Positions 36,352 through 45,393 are shown, counted from the first letter of the stretch. The stretch is DNA of 64,000 nt from Roseivirga sp. UBA6052 (GCA_002427755.1 DIYO01000009.1:127296-191295); one strand, 5' to 3'. The notes: generated by a model not told the origin, from the sequence alone. Translations and numbers: made by a program.

Positions 36352-37831
36352 TTCTAGTGTGCTGGACGGTATAGTAAAATACCAATAAAAAGCCCAAACT
36401 CAAGAGCAAATGAAAGGGCAAAAGGGCAAAGTCATTGAAATAGAAGGCGAGTCCTAAACCAACCAAGAAGTAAAGACTTAAGAATCCTTCCAACGCAGTT
36501 AATGGATTAATCTTTTTCTTGAAATAGATATTCCCCTTCCAAGTATCTTTCTTATCAGTAATGTTGAATTTCGGAGTTCTAATAAACGGACTCTTCTTTC
36601 CAATCAACCCTTCAAAGACCGCAACCGCATTATGTACACTTAGGCCTAAGAATACCGATAGCAGCATAAACATCTGCGGTACAAAGTCTTTGGCTGTCTT
36701 CCAAAAACCTTCTCTCTTCTCCTTGAAGCCATTCCAGTAGAAAATAATGAGGAAAACATAACCCATTAAGAAGATCATGGAGATATCCATTAGTGTATGC
36801 CATCCACTTGAGAGATTACGGATAAATAATACAGGGACACTCAAAAAGGCAGTGACCACAATACAGATAAAAACTGCTGAGTTTAGCAGATGAAAAGTAG
36901 CGTGGAATTTGGTACCCAGAGGAAGCTTCGCTTTTAACACCTTAGGCAACAACTTCTTACTAGTTTCAGCAGCTCCTTTTGTCCAACGATACTGTTGTGA
37001 TTTGATGGCTCCCATGGCAGCCGGCAACTCTGCAGGGGCAACAATATCCGGTGTGTAGAATATCTTCCATCCGTTGAGTTGGGCTCTGTAACTCAAATCG
37101 AGATCTTCTGTTAAGGTATCCGCTTTCCATCCCCCGGCATCTTCTATACAAGCCTTTCTCCAAACTCCGGCCGTACCATTAAAATTCAAGAAGTGACCTC
37201 CTTGTGAACGGCCATTTTGCTCAACAAAGAAATGCGTATTCAAACCAAATGCTTGAAGCTTTGTGAGCATAGAATACTTTTCGTTGATATGCCCCCAACG
37301 GGTTTGTACTACCCCTATCTTCTCACCTTGATTAAAATGCGGTACGGAGTTCTTTAGAAAGTCAGGCTCCGGAACAAAGTCGGCATCAAAAATTGCAACA
37401 AACTCCCCTTTGGCAATACTTAAACCATACTGCAAAGCACCTGCTTTAAACCCTTTTCTATCTGTACGTCTAATGTGTTGAACATCTACTCCTTTTGCTT
37501 GCCAATCAGCTACCCTAGCTGCGATAAGCTCCACAGTTTCATCATTAGAATCGTCAAGTACCTGAATTTCCAACTTATCTTTTGGCCAATCGAATTGGGC
37601 AGTAGCGTCTATTAATCGCTCCACCACATAAAGCTCGTTGTATACAGGAAGCTGAACGGTTACATGAGGATATTCATAGTCTTTTGTAATATCCGCTGCA
37701 GTTGGAATGGTCTTATTCTTCTTGGCCTTTCTATAGATATAGACCAAATTGAGCTGAGATAAACTGTACACAAAAATAAAGGACAAAGCCCCGGTATAAA
37801 GTGTGAGTACAAGTAGTTCTAGCCAATACAT
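36344..37831 (-). CDS. membrane GT2 glycosyltransferase (cellulose-synthase-like)
   Basis: Processive-type family 2 glycosyltransferase, 495 residues. An N-terminal membrane segment is followed by a GT-A domain with VTVQLPVYNE, the DAD metal motif (AIFDADFVP), the acid base TEDLDLSYR and QYRWTKG (QxxRW), then four or more C-terminal membrane helices. QxxRW marks enzymes making beta-linked chains or glycolipids. The closest known relatives are cellulose/mannan synthase-like and ceramide glucosyltransferase-like proteins; the product cannot be told. There is no PilZ domain. It abuts the upstream gene with no gap. Confidence 0.88.
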   Translation of the reverse strand: MYWLELLVLTLYTGALSFIFVYSLSQLNLVYIYRKAKKNKTIPTAADITKDYEYPHVTVQLPVYNELYVVERLIDATAQFDWPKDKLEIQVLDDSNDETVELIAARVADWQAKGVDVQHIRRTDRKGFKAGALQYGLSIAKGEFVAIFDADFVPEPDFLKNSVPHFNQGEKIGVVQTRWGHINEKYSMLTKLQAFGLNTHFFVEQNGRSQGGHFLNFNGTAGVWRKACIEDAGGWKADTLTEDLDLSYRAQLNGWKIFYTPDIVAPAELPAAMGAIKSQQYRWTKGAAETSKKLLPKVLKAKLPLGTKFHATFHLLNSAVFICIVVTAFLSVPVLFIRNLSSGWHTLMDISMIFLMGYVFLIIFYWNGFKEKREGFWKTAKDFVPQMFMLLSVFLGLSVHNAVAVFEGLIGKKSPFIRTPKFNITDKKDTWKGNIYFKKKINPLTALEGFLSLYFLVGLGLAFYFNDFALLPFHLLLSLGFLLVFYYTVQHTRNA

Positions 37832-38521
37832 TTAGAGGTGCTTAAATATGGTAAAAAGTATCTTATAACCTGCCAGCACGGTACCCTTAATCGTTCCGGA
37901 CACCTTGCTAACTCCTATTCTACGTTTATAGTTTACAGGAACTTCGACAGACCTTAGCTTGTGCTTGGCTGCTTTTACCTGCATCTCCACTGTCCAGCCA
38001 TAAGTCTGGTCTTTCATGTCTATCTGCATCAGTTTATCCCAAGCAATGGCACGAAAAGGGCCTAGATCGGTAAACCTCACATTGTAAAAGAACTTGATCA
38101 AAGTGGTGGCCAACCAGTTCCCAAATATTTGAGGAAACGTCATAGAACCACTCTCCTTTTCACCCAAAGCCCTGCTACCAATCACTAGGTCTGCTGTTCC
38201 ATTCACTATGGGCTCGACCACCTCTGTCAATTGTTGCGGATAATCACTGTAATCTCCATCCAGAAAAACGAGTATATCTGTATCTCCCTTTTCCTTCAGA
38301 TAATCTAACCCCTTAAGACAAGCGAAGCCATATCCTGGTCGTGGCTCATCTACCACAGTAGCGCCTGCTGCCTCAGCAACGGCCTTGGTACTATCCGCTG
38401 AGTTGTTATTGGCTACTACCACCTCAGATACAATATCCATCGGAATATCGGCTATTACTTTGCCAATAGACTGCTCTTCATTAAAAGCCGGTATTACAAC
38501 GTTGATCTTCGGTTTACGCAT
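37832..38521 (-). CDS. GT2 glycosyltransferase, dolichol-phosphate-mannose-synthase-like
   Basis: A cytosolic-face glycosyltransferase of 229 residues from ATG 38521. Motifs: INVVIPAFNEEQSIG, VANNNSADST, FLDGDYSDYP and a C-terminal GVSKVSGTIKGTV. It likely loads a sugar onto polyprenyl phosphate. The frame is open back to 38626, but a -7 box TACTTTTG at 38535-38542 on this strand would put the transcript start just before 38521, and the protein family starts at MRKPKINVV. It heads the glycosyltransferase operon. Confidence 0.9.
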   Translation of the reverse strand: MRKPKINVVIPAFNEEQSIGKVIADIPMDIVSEVVVANNNSADSTKAVAEAAGATVVDEPRPGYGFACLKGLDYLKEKGDTDILVFLDGDYSDYPQQLTEVVEPIVNGTADLVIGSRALGEKESGSMTFPQIFGNWLATTLIKFFYNVRFTDLGPFRAIAWDKLMQIDMKDQTYGWTVEMQVKAAKHKLRSVEVPVNYKRRIGVSKVSGTIKGTVLAGYKILFTIFKHL

Positions 38522-38534
38522 AGAATTAAGGGCA

Positions 38535-38542
38535 CAAAAGTA
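38535..38542 (-). promoter_or_regulatory. -7 element of the glycosyltransferase operon
   Basis: Minus strand TACTTTTG, exact TAnnTTTG match 13 bases before ATG 38521. It implies a leader of only several bases and decides the start codon. Confidence 0.55.
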
Positions 38543-38651
38543 TAAATAATGCCGAATGGTAAGGTGACAATCGTCACAGAAGTTCCGATGCCTAAAACTC
38601 ATTCCCTTATTTGTCAGATAGCACACATAAAGGGCGCTAAACAGATTTCTT

Positions 38652-38714
38652 AGAAAAAATATTTTTTCTGGAACTCTGGCATATTGTTTTTAGTTATATG
38701 TATGTACATATATA
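38652..38714. promoter_or_regulatory. two palindromes upstream of pirin
   Basis: AGAAAAAATATTTTTTCT (38652-38669) is a perfect 18-bp palindrome. An imperfect one, TATATGTATGTACATATATA (38695-38714), lies just before the pirin ribosome site GAAAGGA. Either could bind a dimeric repressor; MarR- and HxlR-type sites look similar. Confidence 0.35.
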
Positions 38715-38733
38715 ATCAAGAAAGGAACTAATC

Positions 38734-39444
38734 ATGAACACAGTAGTACATAAAGCCGATAGCAGAGGATTAGCGAATCACGGCTGGTTAAAAAGTAGAC
38801 ACACTTTCAGTTTTGCAGGTTATTACAACCCTGAAAGAGTGCATTTTGGCGCATTACGCGTTTTAAACGATGACCAGGTTGCAGGAGGACAAGGATTTGG
38901 TACTCACCCTCATGACAACATGGAAATTATTTCCATACCACTTCAAGGCGACTTGGAACACAAAGATTCTACAGGAAGAAATGAAGTGATCAAACAAGGC
39001 GATGTGCAAATTATGTCTGCAGGTACCGGCATAAGCCACTCAGAATTCAACCACAACAGAGATAAAGATGTACACTTCTTACAAATTTGGGTTTTCCCAA
39101 AAGAAAGAGACATTGAGCCAGTATATGGTCAAAAGACATTCTTGCCTGAGGACAGAATTAACAAATGGCAAACAGTAGTTTCTCCTACTGACAAAAGCGC
39201 ACTTTGGATTAACCAAGACTCAACTTTTAGCTTAGCCAATTTAGAAGAAGGTACCGAGTTGGAATACGAGGTAAAGCAACCAGGTAATGGTGTGTATTTC
39301 TTTGTATTAAATGGTGAAGTTGAAGCTGCAGGAGAAAAACTAGACAGCAGAGATGCAGTAGGAGTTTCTGAAGTAGACAGCTTTAAAGTGAAAGCCGGTT
39401 CTAAAGCAGAAGTTCTAGCCATAGAAGTACCAATGGAATTCTAA
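38734..39444 (+). CDS. pirin family protein
   Basis: A 236-residue bicupin. The metal ligands of the N-terminal cupin are all present: His58 and His60 in GTHPHDN, His102 and Glu104 in ISHSEFN. The signature HFGALRVLNDD and GGQGFGTHPH are typical of YhhW/pirin enzymes, some of which have quercetin 2,3-dioxygenase activity; the physiological role is unclear. Gene is monocistronic with a clear terminator after it and possible operator palindromes before it. AAGGA eight bases before the ATG is one of few Shine-Dalgarno-like sites in the window. Confidence 0.93.
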   Translation: MNTVVHKADSRGLANHGWLKSRHTFSFAGYYNPERVHFGALRVLNDDQVAGGQGFGTHPHDNMEIISIPLQGDLEHKDSTGRNEVIKQGDVQIMSAGTGISHSEFNHNRDKDVHFLQIWVFPKERDIEPVYGQKTFLPEDRINKWQTVVSPTDKSALWINQDSTFSLANLEEGTELEYEVKQPGNGVYFFVLNGEVEAAGEKLDSRDAVGVSEVDSFKVKAGSKAEVLAIEVPMEF

Positions 39445-39481
39445 GAAATAGCATTCAATTAGTTTAATGGATAAAGTTTGG

Positions 39482-39512
39482 ACCCTTCTCGAATTTTCGG
39501 GAAGGGTTTTTT
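39482..39512 (+). terminator. intrinsic terminator after pirin
   Basis: Stem ACCCTTCTCG/CGGGAAGGGT (one G-T pair), loop AATTTT, followed by TTTTT. Confidence 0.85.
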
Positions 39513-39570
39513 ATTATTCATATTTATCTAAATTCATCGCTCATAAACACACATTTCTCGGGGTCTAGTC

Positions 39571-39972
39571 ATGAGAAAACTACTACTAATCGCCTTTATA
39601 GTTGCCATTGCCGTCTTTCTGCTGCACAATTTATTTATTGCCTATCTCTTATTTCTTGTAACAGGTGAAGAGGGTTATTATGGTTTCTGGGGAGGTGTAG
39701 TATTCGGATTAATATTCGGCTTATGGGCATACTTTCTTTTATCTATTATTCATGCAGCCATTATCCAAACCGTTAAAAGTCGACTTCATAAAGTAGTGGT
39801 GGCAATTGTAATACTAGCTGTTGGTTATCTTTTTGCGAGAATGGGTGATATAATAGACGGAGATTTTATAGAAAAATTTGACCTATGGACATTATGTGTA
39901 TTTATAATCACTGTACCGGTTCTAGTCTTATTACCCGACTACTTAGACAAAAGAATTCACATTAAGCGTTAG
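39571..39972 (+). CDS. four-helix membrane protein, unknown
   Basis: 133 residues with about four transmembrane segments: LLLIAFIVAIAVFLLHNLFI, a second near VVFGLIFGLWAYFLLSIIHA, a third near VVAIVILAVGYLFA and a fourth near LCVFIITVPVLVLLP. No family recognised. Flanked by the pirin terminator and by 180 bases without features. The regular hydrophobic pattern and a normal start make it a real gene. Confidence 0.65.
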   Translation: MRKLLLIAFIVAIAVFLLHNLFIAYLLFLVTGEEGYYGFWGGVVFGLIFGLWAYFLLSIIHAAIIQTVKSRLHKVVVAIVILAVGYLFARMGDIIDGDFIEKFDLWTLCVFIITVPVLVLLPDYLDKRIHIKR

Positions 39973-40152
39973 AATAATTTTCATCAGACAGGTTACATTA
40001 AGTATCCGAATATGTCACCTCTCTTACCTTAGTTTATGCTCTAATTACCTCTGCGTCAGCTAGCTGTCTTTAGCTGAAATTAGAAAGAACTATTCACAAT
40101 CAATTTCGCATTACACTCACATATCCTGAAAACAGGAACAAAAAAGAGAGAA

Positions 40153-40650
40153 ATGAAAATTGATAAACTAAAACTACTTACCCTCATGCTGAGCCTTTCT
40201 TTGGCTACAGGATGCAGTGTGGTGGAGCTAGATACTCCTGAGCAGATTTCGGTCGCTTCTCCTGTGGGTACTCCTGCAACAGAAGCTGAACTTTTTGCTT
40301 CGTTAACCAACGAAGATTCTAGAGAATGGCAAGCGCTTACTTTTCAGTTAGAAGGGCTTCAGGGCTTTCAGTCGTGCCGATTAGATGACACCTTTATCTT
40401 CTTTGATGATGGTACTTACCGCTACGATGGTGGCGAAGTGCTATGTGGAGGTGCAGATGACGCGCGTGTGAAAACGGGGCTATGGGAAATCAACTTCGAT
40501 AATCTGGAACTCACCTTCGATAGAGGAACATCCTTAGAGTCCGTAGCTAGATTAGCCGGTCTTGAAAACAATAGAATGGAGCTAAGAGGCCAAGTAGAAA
40601 TCTTCGGTCAATTCTTAGATATTCAGGGTATTTACGAATACGTCAATTAA
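40153..40650 (+). CDS. lipocalin-like lipoprotein
   Basis: 165 residues with a lipoprotein signal peptide and lipobox ATGC (Cys21). The mature part fits the small lipocalin-like family of Bacteroidota: WQALTFQLEG, then a FFDDGTYRYDGG hairpin, GLWEINFDNLELTFDRG and a last strand FGQFLDIQGIYEYVN. These are calycin-fold, envelope-bound proteins of unknown ligand. AGAGAG lies ahead of the ATG. The next gene starts 24 bases on, so they are likely cotranscribed. Confidence 0.8.
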   Translation: MKIDKLKLLTLMLSLSLATGCSVVELDTPEQISVASPVGTPATEAELFASLTNEDSREWQALTFQLEGLQGFQSCRLDDTFIFFDDGTYRYDGGEVLCGGADDARVKTGLWEINFDNLELTFDRGTSLESVARLAGLENNRMELRGQVEIFGQFLDIQGIYEYVN

Positions 40651-40674
40651 TCCTTTCACATCAAAACCAAAAAC

Positions 40675-42237
40675 ATGAAAAGATTACAAATCACATTGTT
40701 GGGATTGATTTTGACACTCTCAATTCAAGCCCAAAATCTGAACAGCTTTTTGGATGAAGCCGATGGCTTTTTTCAAAAGCACGTGCAAAACGGAGAAGTA
40801 GATTACACTGCTTTAAACCGTAATGATCAAGCCATCAAAAGCTTGGTAAACCAAGTGGCCGCTTTAGACGCTGCCAGCCTAAGCGATATAGAAAGAAAAG
40901 CTTTCTACATTAACGCCTACAACATTTCGGTAATCAATGGCATCATTGAAAATTACCCAACCAATTCTCCTCTAGATATCAATGGCTTTTTCGATTCAAA
41001 AAAGCACAACATAAGTGGTGAGAACATTACACTCAACAAACTGGAGAAGGAATATCTGATTAAGGCAACTGGCGATGAACGCCTTCACTTTGTGTTGGTT
41101 TGTGCGGCCGTAAGTTGTCCTCCACTGGCGAGTTATGCCTACCGACCGGAGCAGCTAGAAGCACAGATTCTGGAAAGAACCCAACAAGCGCTTTCTAATG
41201 ACGACTTCATTATGGTAGATGCTAAAAACAAAACGGTGAGACTTTCTGAGATCTTTAGATGGTACACAGGAGACTTTAAGGGTAAAGCAGATAATATCAT
41301 CGCTTACTTAAATCAATACCGAGAGAATGATATTCCATCGAACTACAAGACAGATTACTACCAATACAACTGGTCTTTAAACAGCAAAGGCACAGAGGAG
41401 GAAATGTCAAAAAAGGAAGATGAGCCTACTTCAAACCTTCAGCAGTTCACGCCTTCGGTTCTGTTGAGAAAAGGACAAGTGGAGCTCATATCTTTCTACA
41501 ACATCTACACACAAAGAAGTATTAGAAATGCAGGAGGCGATAGAGTGGACATTGAAGGAAGACAGAGTTTCTTCAATGCCATGTACAACTTGAATATTGG
41601 AGTGTCAAAATCCGCAAGGATCAATGTTGGTTTTGATGTTTTGGCGAGTTCCTTTTCAGATGGGAGCTCGCCTCTTTCTCCAATTTTTCAAGGTGGCGAA
41701 AACAATGAAATGGTATTGGCCGCATTTGGTCCTGCCGTGAGGTTTACCCCATTGAAGAATCTGAGCAATTTATCTATTCGCTCAGCTTTTTGGTTTCCGG
41801 GTGGTAGAAATTTAGAGAACAGAAATGGCAATTTCGTTGCCCATGATAGATTCACCTCGTTCACACAGGTATTTTACGATGCTAAGCTGAATGCCAATTG
41901 GAGACTGTTTACCGAAGTGGATTTACTCTACCGATTTGGAAGAAGAGCAGACCAAGTAGACTTTTTTAGAACTCCGGTAACCGGTATTCTCTCATACTTC
42001 CCCAATGGCAAATCATCCATTTTCGCGCTTTATCAATATTCGCCTAGATATGAGCGATTGTCTAATGGCTTTGACGAACAGTTTGGTTTAAGCCAATGGT
42101 TCCAACAGGCCGGACTTGGCTTTAAATACCAGTTGAATAGCAAACTAGAAGTAGAAGCTTCCTATACCAATTTCTTTGCGTCAAGAAACGATGGTGGCGG
42201 TGAGACTTTCAACATCGGCTTCCGATGGTTGAGGTAA
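40675..42237 (+). CDS. DUF547 domain fused to an outer-membrane beta-barrel
   Basis: 520 residues after a signal peptide (MKRLQITLLGLILTLSIQAQ). Residues 25-225 are a DUF547 domain: AFYINAYNISVINGII, LNKLEKEYLI, FVLVCAAVSCPPLASYAY and LSEIFRWYTGDF. After a linker (about 230-260, SKKEDEPTSN), residues 260-520 look like a beta-barrel: alternating aromatic strands, VLLRKGQVELISFYNIYTQR, ARINVGFDVLASSF, and an ending FNIGFRWLR. DUF547 proteins are normally ~250 aa, so this is a fusion. The function of DUF547 is unknown. Preceded by the lipocalin-like gene and ended by a terminator. Confidence 0.8.
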   Translation: MKRLQITLLGLILTLSIQAQNLNSFLDEADGFFQKHVQNGEVDYTALNRNDQAIKSLVNQVAALDAASLSDIERKAFYINAYNISVINGIIENYPTNSPLDINGFFDSKKHNISGENITLNKLEKEYLIKATGDERLHFVLVCAAVSCPPLASYAYRPEQLEAQILERTQQALSNDDFIMVDAKNKTVRLSEIFRWYTGDFKGKADNIIAYLNQYRENDIPSNYKTDYYQYNWSLNSKGTEEEMSKKEDEPTSNLQQFTPSVLLRKGQVELISFYNIYTQRSIRNAGGDRVDIEGRQSFFNAMYNLNIGVSKSARINVGFDVLASSFSDGSSPLSPIFQGGENNEMVLAAFGPAVRFTPLKNLSNLSIRSAFWFPGGRNLENRNGNFVAHDRFTSFTQVFYDAKLNANWRLFTEVDLLYRFGRRADQVDFFRTPVTGILSYFPNGKSSIFALYQYSPRYERLSNGFDEQFGLSQWFQQAGLGFKYQLNSKLEVEASYTNFFASRNDGGGETFNIGFRWLR

Positions 42238-42263
42238 TTAAACGACTTAAGTAGATTGATCAC

Positions 42264-42298
42264 AAAGGCCTGCCTTCTTTATAGAAGCGGCCTTTTTT
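42264..42298 (+). terminator. intrinsic terminator
   Basis: Outer stem AAAGGCC/GGCCTTT with an inner stem CTTCT/AGAAG and loop TTAT, followed by TTTTTT. Confidence 0.85.
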
Positions 42299-42443
42299 GT
42301 CTCTAGCGGGTCATTCGCCATCATAACATTCAACTATTCAGTCGCTTACCAAACAAATGGCCTAATTCTTGCAAGATTCTGTCTACTACTTTCAAATTAA
42401 TTTCTGTAAAATGAATAGTAGAACTAACCCCAAAACTTCAATT

Positions 42444-43163
42444 ATGCCAAAAGGTGCTCACGTATTTGTACTTCTCTTGACCGTTTCTCTTGTTTCACTA
42501 AGCTGTTCCAGCACAGCTAAAATCGCAGAACCTTTCGAGTCGAGTGCACAAAATATTCTGAGAGCCTATGAGGATTATGCCATGCAGCGTTCAGCAACGT
42601 TTGATGTAGCTGCTTACGATTTTAAGCCAGATGCTCGATTGATTAACCTCAAATTGACCTTTACCAATTTAAGTCAAGAAGAGATCAAGATTAGGCCAAG
42701 ACACTTTGAAATATTGGTGCTGGATGAGCGAAAGCAGGTGATAGAAGAAAAGCGAATCGAAGATCCAGGTAAATACCTACTGAAATTAGAAAGAGAGTAT
42801 ATGGATAACCTACGGGATAGCCGTACCATTTGGGACGCCCAAAGTTTTTATACCGAAGCTGAAAGACAGTCAGCTTCTAACTCCAGTAGACTGAATGCCT
42901 TTTCGAGAAATATAGATCAGAATAATCTACCCTTAGAGTTAAAGGCATTCCGCGAAGAAAGAGAACAATGGCAAAAAGGCTTTCTTAAATCGTCAGACCT
43001 AGACATGAATGAGACGGTAGAAGGTAAAATCATATTTGAGAAAACGGCTAATGCAGCATACTATCAGCTCAAAGTCAAAATAGAAAACAGTGAAGAGTAT
43101 GCCATTTTCAATTTATCAATGGAGAGAACTTCAAAATCGGATAAAGTAAGTCTATTGAGATAA
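42444..43163 (+). CDS. lipoprotein, paralog 1 of a three-member family
   Basis: 239 residues from ATG 42444, which directly opens the signal peptide ending SLSC; the frame is open from 42369. The mature protein reads FDVAAYDFKPDARLINLKL, then IKIRPRHFEILVLDERKQV, ERQSASNSSRLNAF and VEGKIIFEKTANAAYYQLKV. It is about 70% alike by eye to the next gene (43345) and shares the beta-sandwich frame with 45394. I do not recognise a named family; the pattern suggests an immunoglobulin-like N-terminal sandwich, a helical insert, and a closing strand pair. Confidence 0.75.
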   Translation: MPKGAHVFVLLLTVSLVSLSCSSTAKIAEPFESSAQNILRAYEDYAMQRSATFDVAAYDFKPDARLINLKLTFTNLSQEEIKIRPRHFEILVLDERKQVIEEKRIEDPGKYLLKLEREYMDNLRDSRTIWDAQSFYTEAERQSASNSSRLNAFSRNIDQNNLPLELKAFREEREQWQKGFLKSSDLDMNETVEGKIIFEKTANAAYYQLKVKIENSEEYAIFNLSMERTSKSDKVSLLR

Positions 43164-43186
43164 AAACATAAGTAGATTAAATATAG

Positions 43187-43222
43187 AGACCCTCCTTATT
43201 CACTTAGGGAGGGTCTTCTTTT
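43187..43222 (+). terminator. intrinsic terminator
   Basis: Stem AGACCCTCC/GGAGGGTCT with loop around TTATTCACTTAG, followed by TCTTTT. Confidence 0.8.
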
Positions 43223-43344
43223 ATGAAACAAAGTATAGCAGTTTTATGAACGGTATAACAATACCCTTAACACCTTGATTTTAAGAGCCTAAACAATCAT
43301 TGATAGAATAATAATGATCTAGTCACTCTTAAAAGTCTATTGCT

Positions 43345-44046
43345 ATGCTTCATAAATCTCGTGTATTTGTCCATGTCTTTGTCCTTATCATTTTCGCGTC
43401 TGGATGTTCTAGTGTGAACAAAATTGCAGAGAGCTTTAATTCTAATTCTACAAATGTCTTGAAAGAGAATAAAGACTATGTAATGGAAAGGTCTGAAGCA
43501 TATGATGTTGCCGCATTTGATTTCAAACCTGATGCTAAACTGATCAACCTCAAGCTCCTCTTCACAAACAATGGAATGAGTGAAATTAAGATTAGACCAA
43601 GGCGATTCGAAATATTAGCGCTGGATCAACGCAAACAGGTAATGAGTGAAAAACGTATTGCTGATCCGGATAAATATCTACTAGAACTAGAAAGAGAATT
43701 TATGGATAATATGAGAGACACCCGTACGGTTTGGGATACGCAAAGCTTTTTTACAGAAGCTGAGAGGCAGTCGGCCTCAAATTCGAGAAGATTATCAGCC
43801 TTTTCAAGAGATATTGACTGGAATCGATTACCGCTAGAATTAAAAGCTTTTAGAGAAGAAAGAGAACAATGGCAAAAGGGTTATTTAAATCCTACAGACT
43901 TAGATCAGAATGAAAGTGTGGAAGGGAAGATTATCTTCGAAAAAACGCCTAATGCGGCTTATTATCAGGTAAAAATCATGCTCGATGGTACAGAAGAGAC
44001 TGCTATTTTCAATTTATCCATGGAGAGACCTTTTGAGTTTAAATAA
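43345..44046 (+). CDS. lipoprotein, paralog 2 (tandem duplicate)
   Basis: 233 residues, signal peptide ending FASGC. Nearly parallel to its neighbour along the whole mature chain: YDVAAFDFKPDAKLINLKL, IKIRPRRFEILALDQRKQV, QSFFTEAERQSASNSRRL and FREEREQWQKGYLNPTDLD. It arose by tandem duplication. The copies differ most at the signal peptide and last 15 residues. Each has its own upstream gap; a terminator separates them, so they may be regulated apart. Confidence 0.75.
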   Translation: MLHKSRVFVHVFVLIIFASGCSSVNKIAESFNSNSTNVLKENKDYVMERSEAYDVAAFDFKPDAKLINLKLLFTNNGMSEIKIRPRRFEILALDQRKQVMSEKRIADPDKYLLELEREFMDNMRDTRTVWDTQSFFTEAERQSASNSRRLSAFSRDIDWNRLPLELKAFREEREQWQKGYLNPTDLDQNESVEGKIIFEKTPNAAYYQVKIMLDGTEETAIFNLSMERPFEFK

Positions 44047-44182
44047 TAGGCTAAGTAATCTTGATGATTTAAGGCTTTGATGAGCTTTTATGCTACCTAT
44101 TAATAGGTATTTTCAAAATGCTTATTGGAATCTGATCTTCCACATGATATTATTGATGTGACTAGATTGACACATACTCAAA

Positions 44183-44803
44183 ATGCTCATTTTTGGAACC
44201 AATAAGTTTAAACTAAAACACGCTCCTTTTAAAGGACATAGATGTGTAAGATGTGATAGAGAAGAAACGGCTATCAAAATCTTTGGACATTACTTTCATA
44301 TCTTTTTCATACCAATTTTCCCGTTAAAGAAAAGTGCCATTATCGGATGTAAAAGCTGCAAGCACATAAATGCTCCAAACGAAGTAGACCAAAGTGTAAA
44401 GGACTTTATGAAAAGTGCCAAGCAAAGTGTAAAACAGCCTTGGTACGCATACAGCGGCTCTATGCTTTTATTCCTCATAGTATTGGGCATCACTATTTCG
44501 TCAAAGATTATTGCGCATAATAAAACTGAGAAAATAATGTCTCCTGAAGTGGGAGACGTGCATCTATTATGGAGTAATTCTTTCGGTTTTTGGGAATACA
44601 GTTATCAGAAAGTGATCGGAGTAAATCAAGACTCGATTTGGGTGGTAAGAAATCAAATCATGTACGAGTTTAGACCCTACCGAATGGCAACCAGTGATTC
44701 ATTCGATACATTACAATACGGTACAAAAAGGTCATCTTTCGCAAATGAAAACAAAATATTAAGAGTGTATCGAGACTATAAAGATGATATGAATTTCAGA
44801 TAG
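44183..44803 (+). CDS. zinc-ribbon membrane protein
   Basis: 206 residues. An N-terminal zinc ribbon uses Cys21/Cys24 (CVRC) and Cys56/Cys59 (CKSC) separated by a hydrophobic FGHYFHIFFIPIFPLKK hairpin, as in the zinc-ribbon proteins of Bacteroidota. One transmembrane helix (MLLFLIVLGITISSKIIA) follows near 93-110; the last 90 residues form a beta-rich domain (VGDVHLLWSNSFGFWEYSY). Function unknown. The next gene begins 31 bases later. Confidence 0.75.
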   Translation: MLIFGTNKFKLKHAPFKGHRCVRCDREETAIKIFGHYFHIFFIPIFPLKKSAIIGCKSCKHINAPNEVDQSVKDFMKSAKQSVKQPWYAYSGSMLLFLIVLGITISSKIIAHNKTEKIMSPEVGDVHLLWSNSFGFWEYSYQKVIGVNQDSIWVVRNQIMYEFRPYRMATSDSFDTLQYGTKRSSFANENKILRVYRDYKDDMNFR

Positions 44804-44834
44804 TTCATTTCGCAATACTCTTTATCTTCGCGGC

Positions 44835-45323
44835 ATGCATACAGACTATAATCTTAAGGAAATTACATTAGCCGCATTCGAAGAATTTATTCTCGTGACA
44901 GAACAACAAGCCGAAATGAAACCGGCTGCTGATAAGTGGTCTCCTAAAGAAATTCTTGGACACTTGATAGACTCCGCCTCTAACAATCATGGCCGATTTA
45001 TTAGAGCGCAGTTTACTGATGATTTAGTGGCTGAGGGTTATGCACAAGAGCAGTGGGTTGAAATTCAAGAATACCATCAGCAAAACTGGCAAGACCTCCT
45101 AATTCTTTGGAGGCAACTCAATCTTCATTTAACCAATTTAATGTATGTAACCAGTGAAGAGCAGCGCTTTAAAAAGAGACATCACCACAACTTAGATCAA
45201 ATTGCCTTTTACCACGTGCAAAAAACTGAGCCCACTACACTAGACTATTTTATGCAAGATTATGTGGTGCATTTAAAGCATCATTTAGGTCAGATCAGAG
45301 AGATTATCTTCACAGAAGAATAA
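44835..45323 (+). CDS. DinB family protein
   Basis: 162-residue four-helix bundle. Metal-ligand histidines appear at His43 (ILGHLIDSASNNHGRF) and in the C-terminal VVHLKHHLGQI. DinB-like proteins in Gram-positives are often thiol S-transferases (BstA-type); the substrate here is unknown. TATCTTCG at 44823-44830 lies 4 bases before the ATG and is a possible -7 element of a nearly leaderless transcript. Confidence 0.88.
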   Translation: MHTDYNLKEITLAAFEEFILVTEQQAEMKPAADKWSPKEILGHLIDSASNNHGRFIRAQFTDDLVAEGYAQEQWVEIQEYHQQNWQDLLILWRQLNLHLTNLMYVTSEEQRFKKRHHHNLDQIAFYHVQKTEPTTLDYFMQDYVVHLKHHLGQIREIIFTEE

Positions 45324-45362
45324 GGCGTAAAAAACTGTCTCTAAACCGACCTTCTGGCATTC

Positions 45363-45386
45363 CATTTGCGTATAAATATGCAAATG
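45363..45386. promoter_or_regulatory. inverted repeat just before the third lipoprotein gene
   Basis: Perfect 7-bp arms CATTTGC (45363-45369) and GCAAATG (45380-45386) with a 10-base AT-rich centre, ending 7 bases before the ATG at 45394. Candidate operator or leader hairpin. Confidence 0.35.
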
Positions 45387-45393
45387 CTTTACC

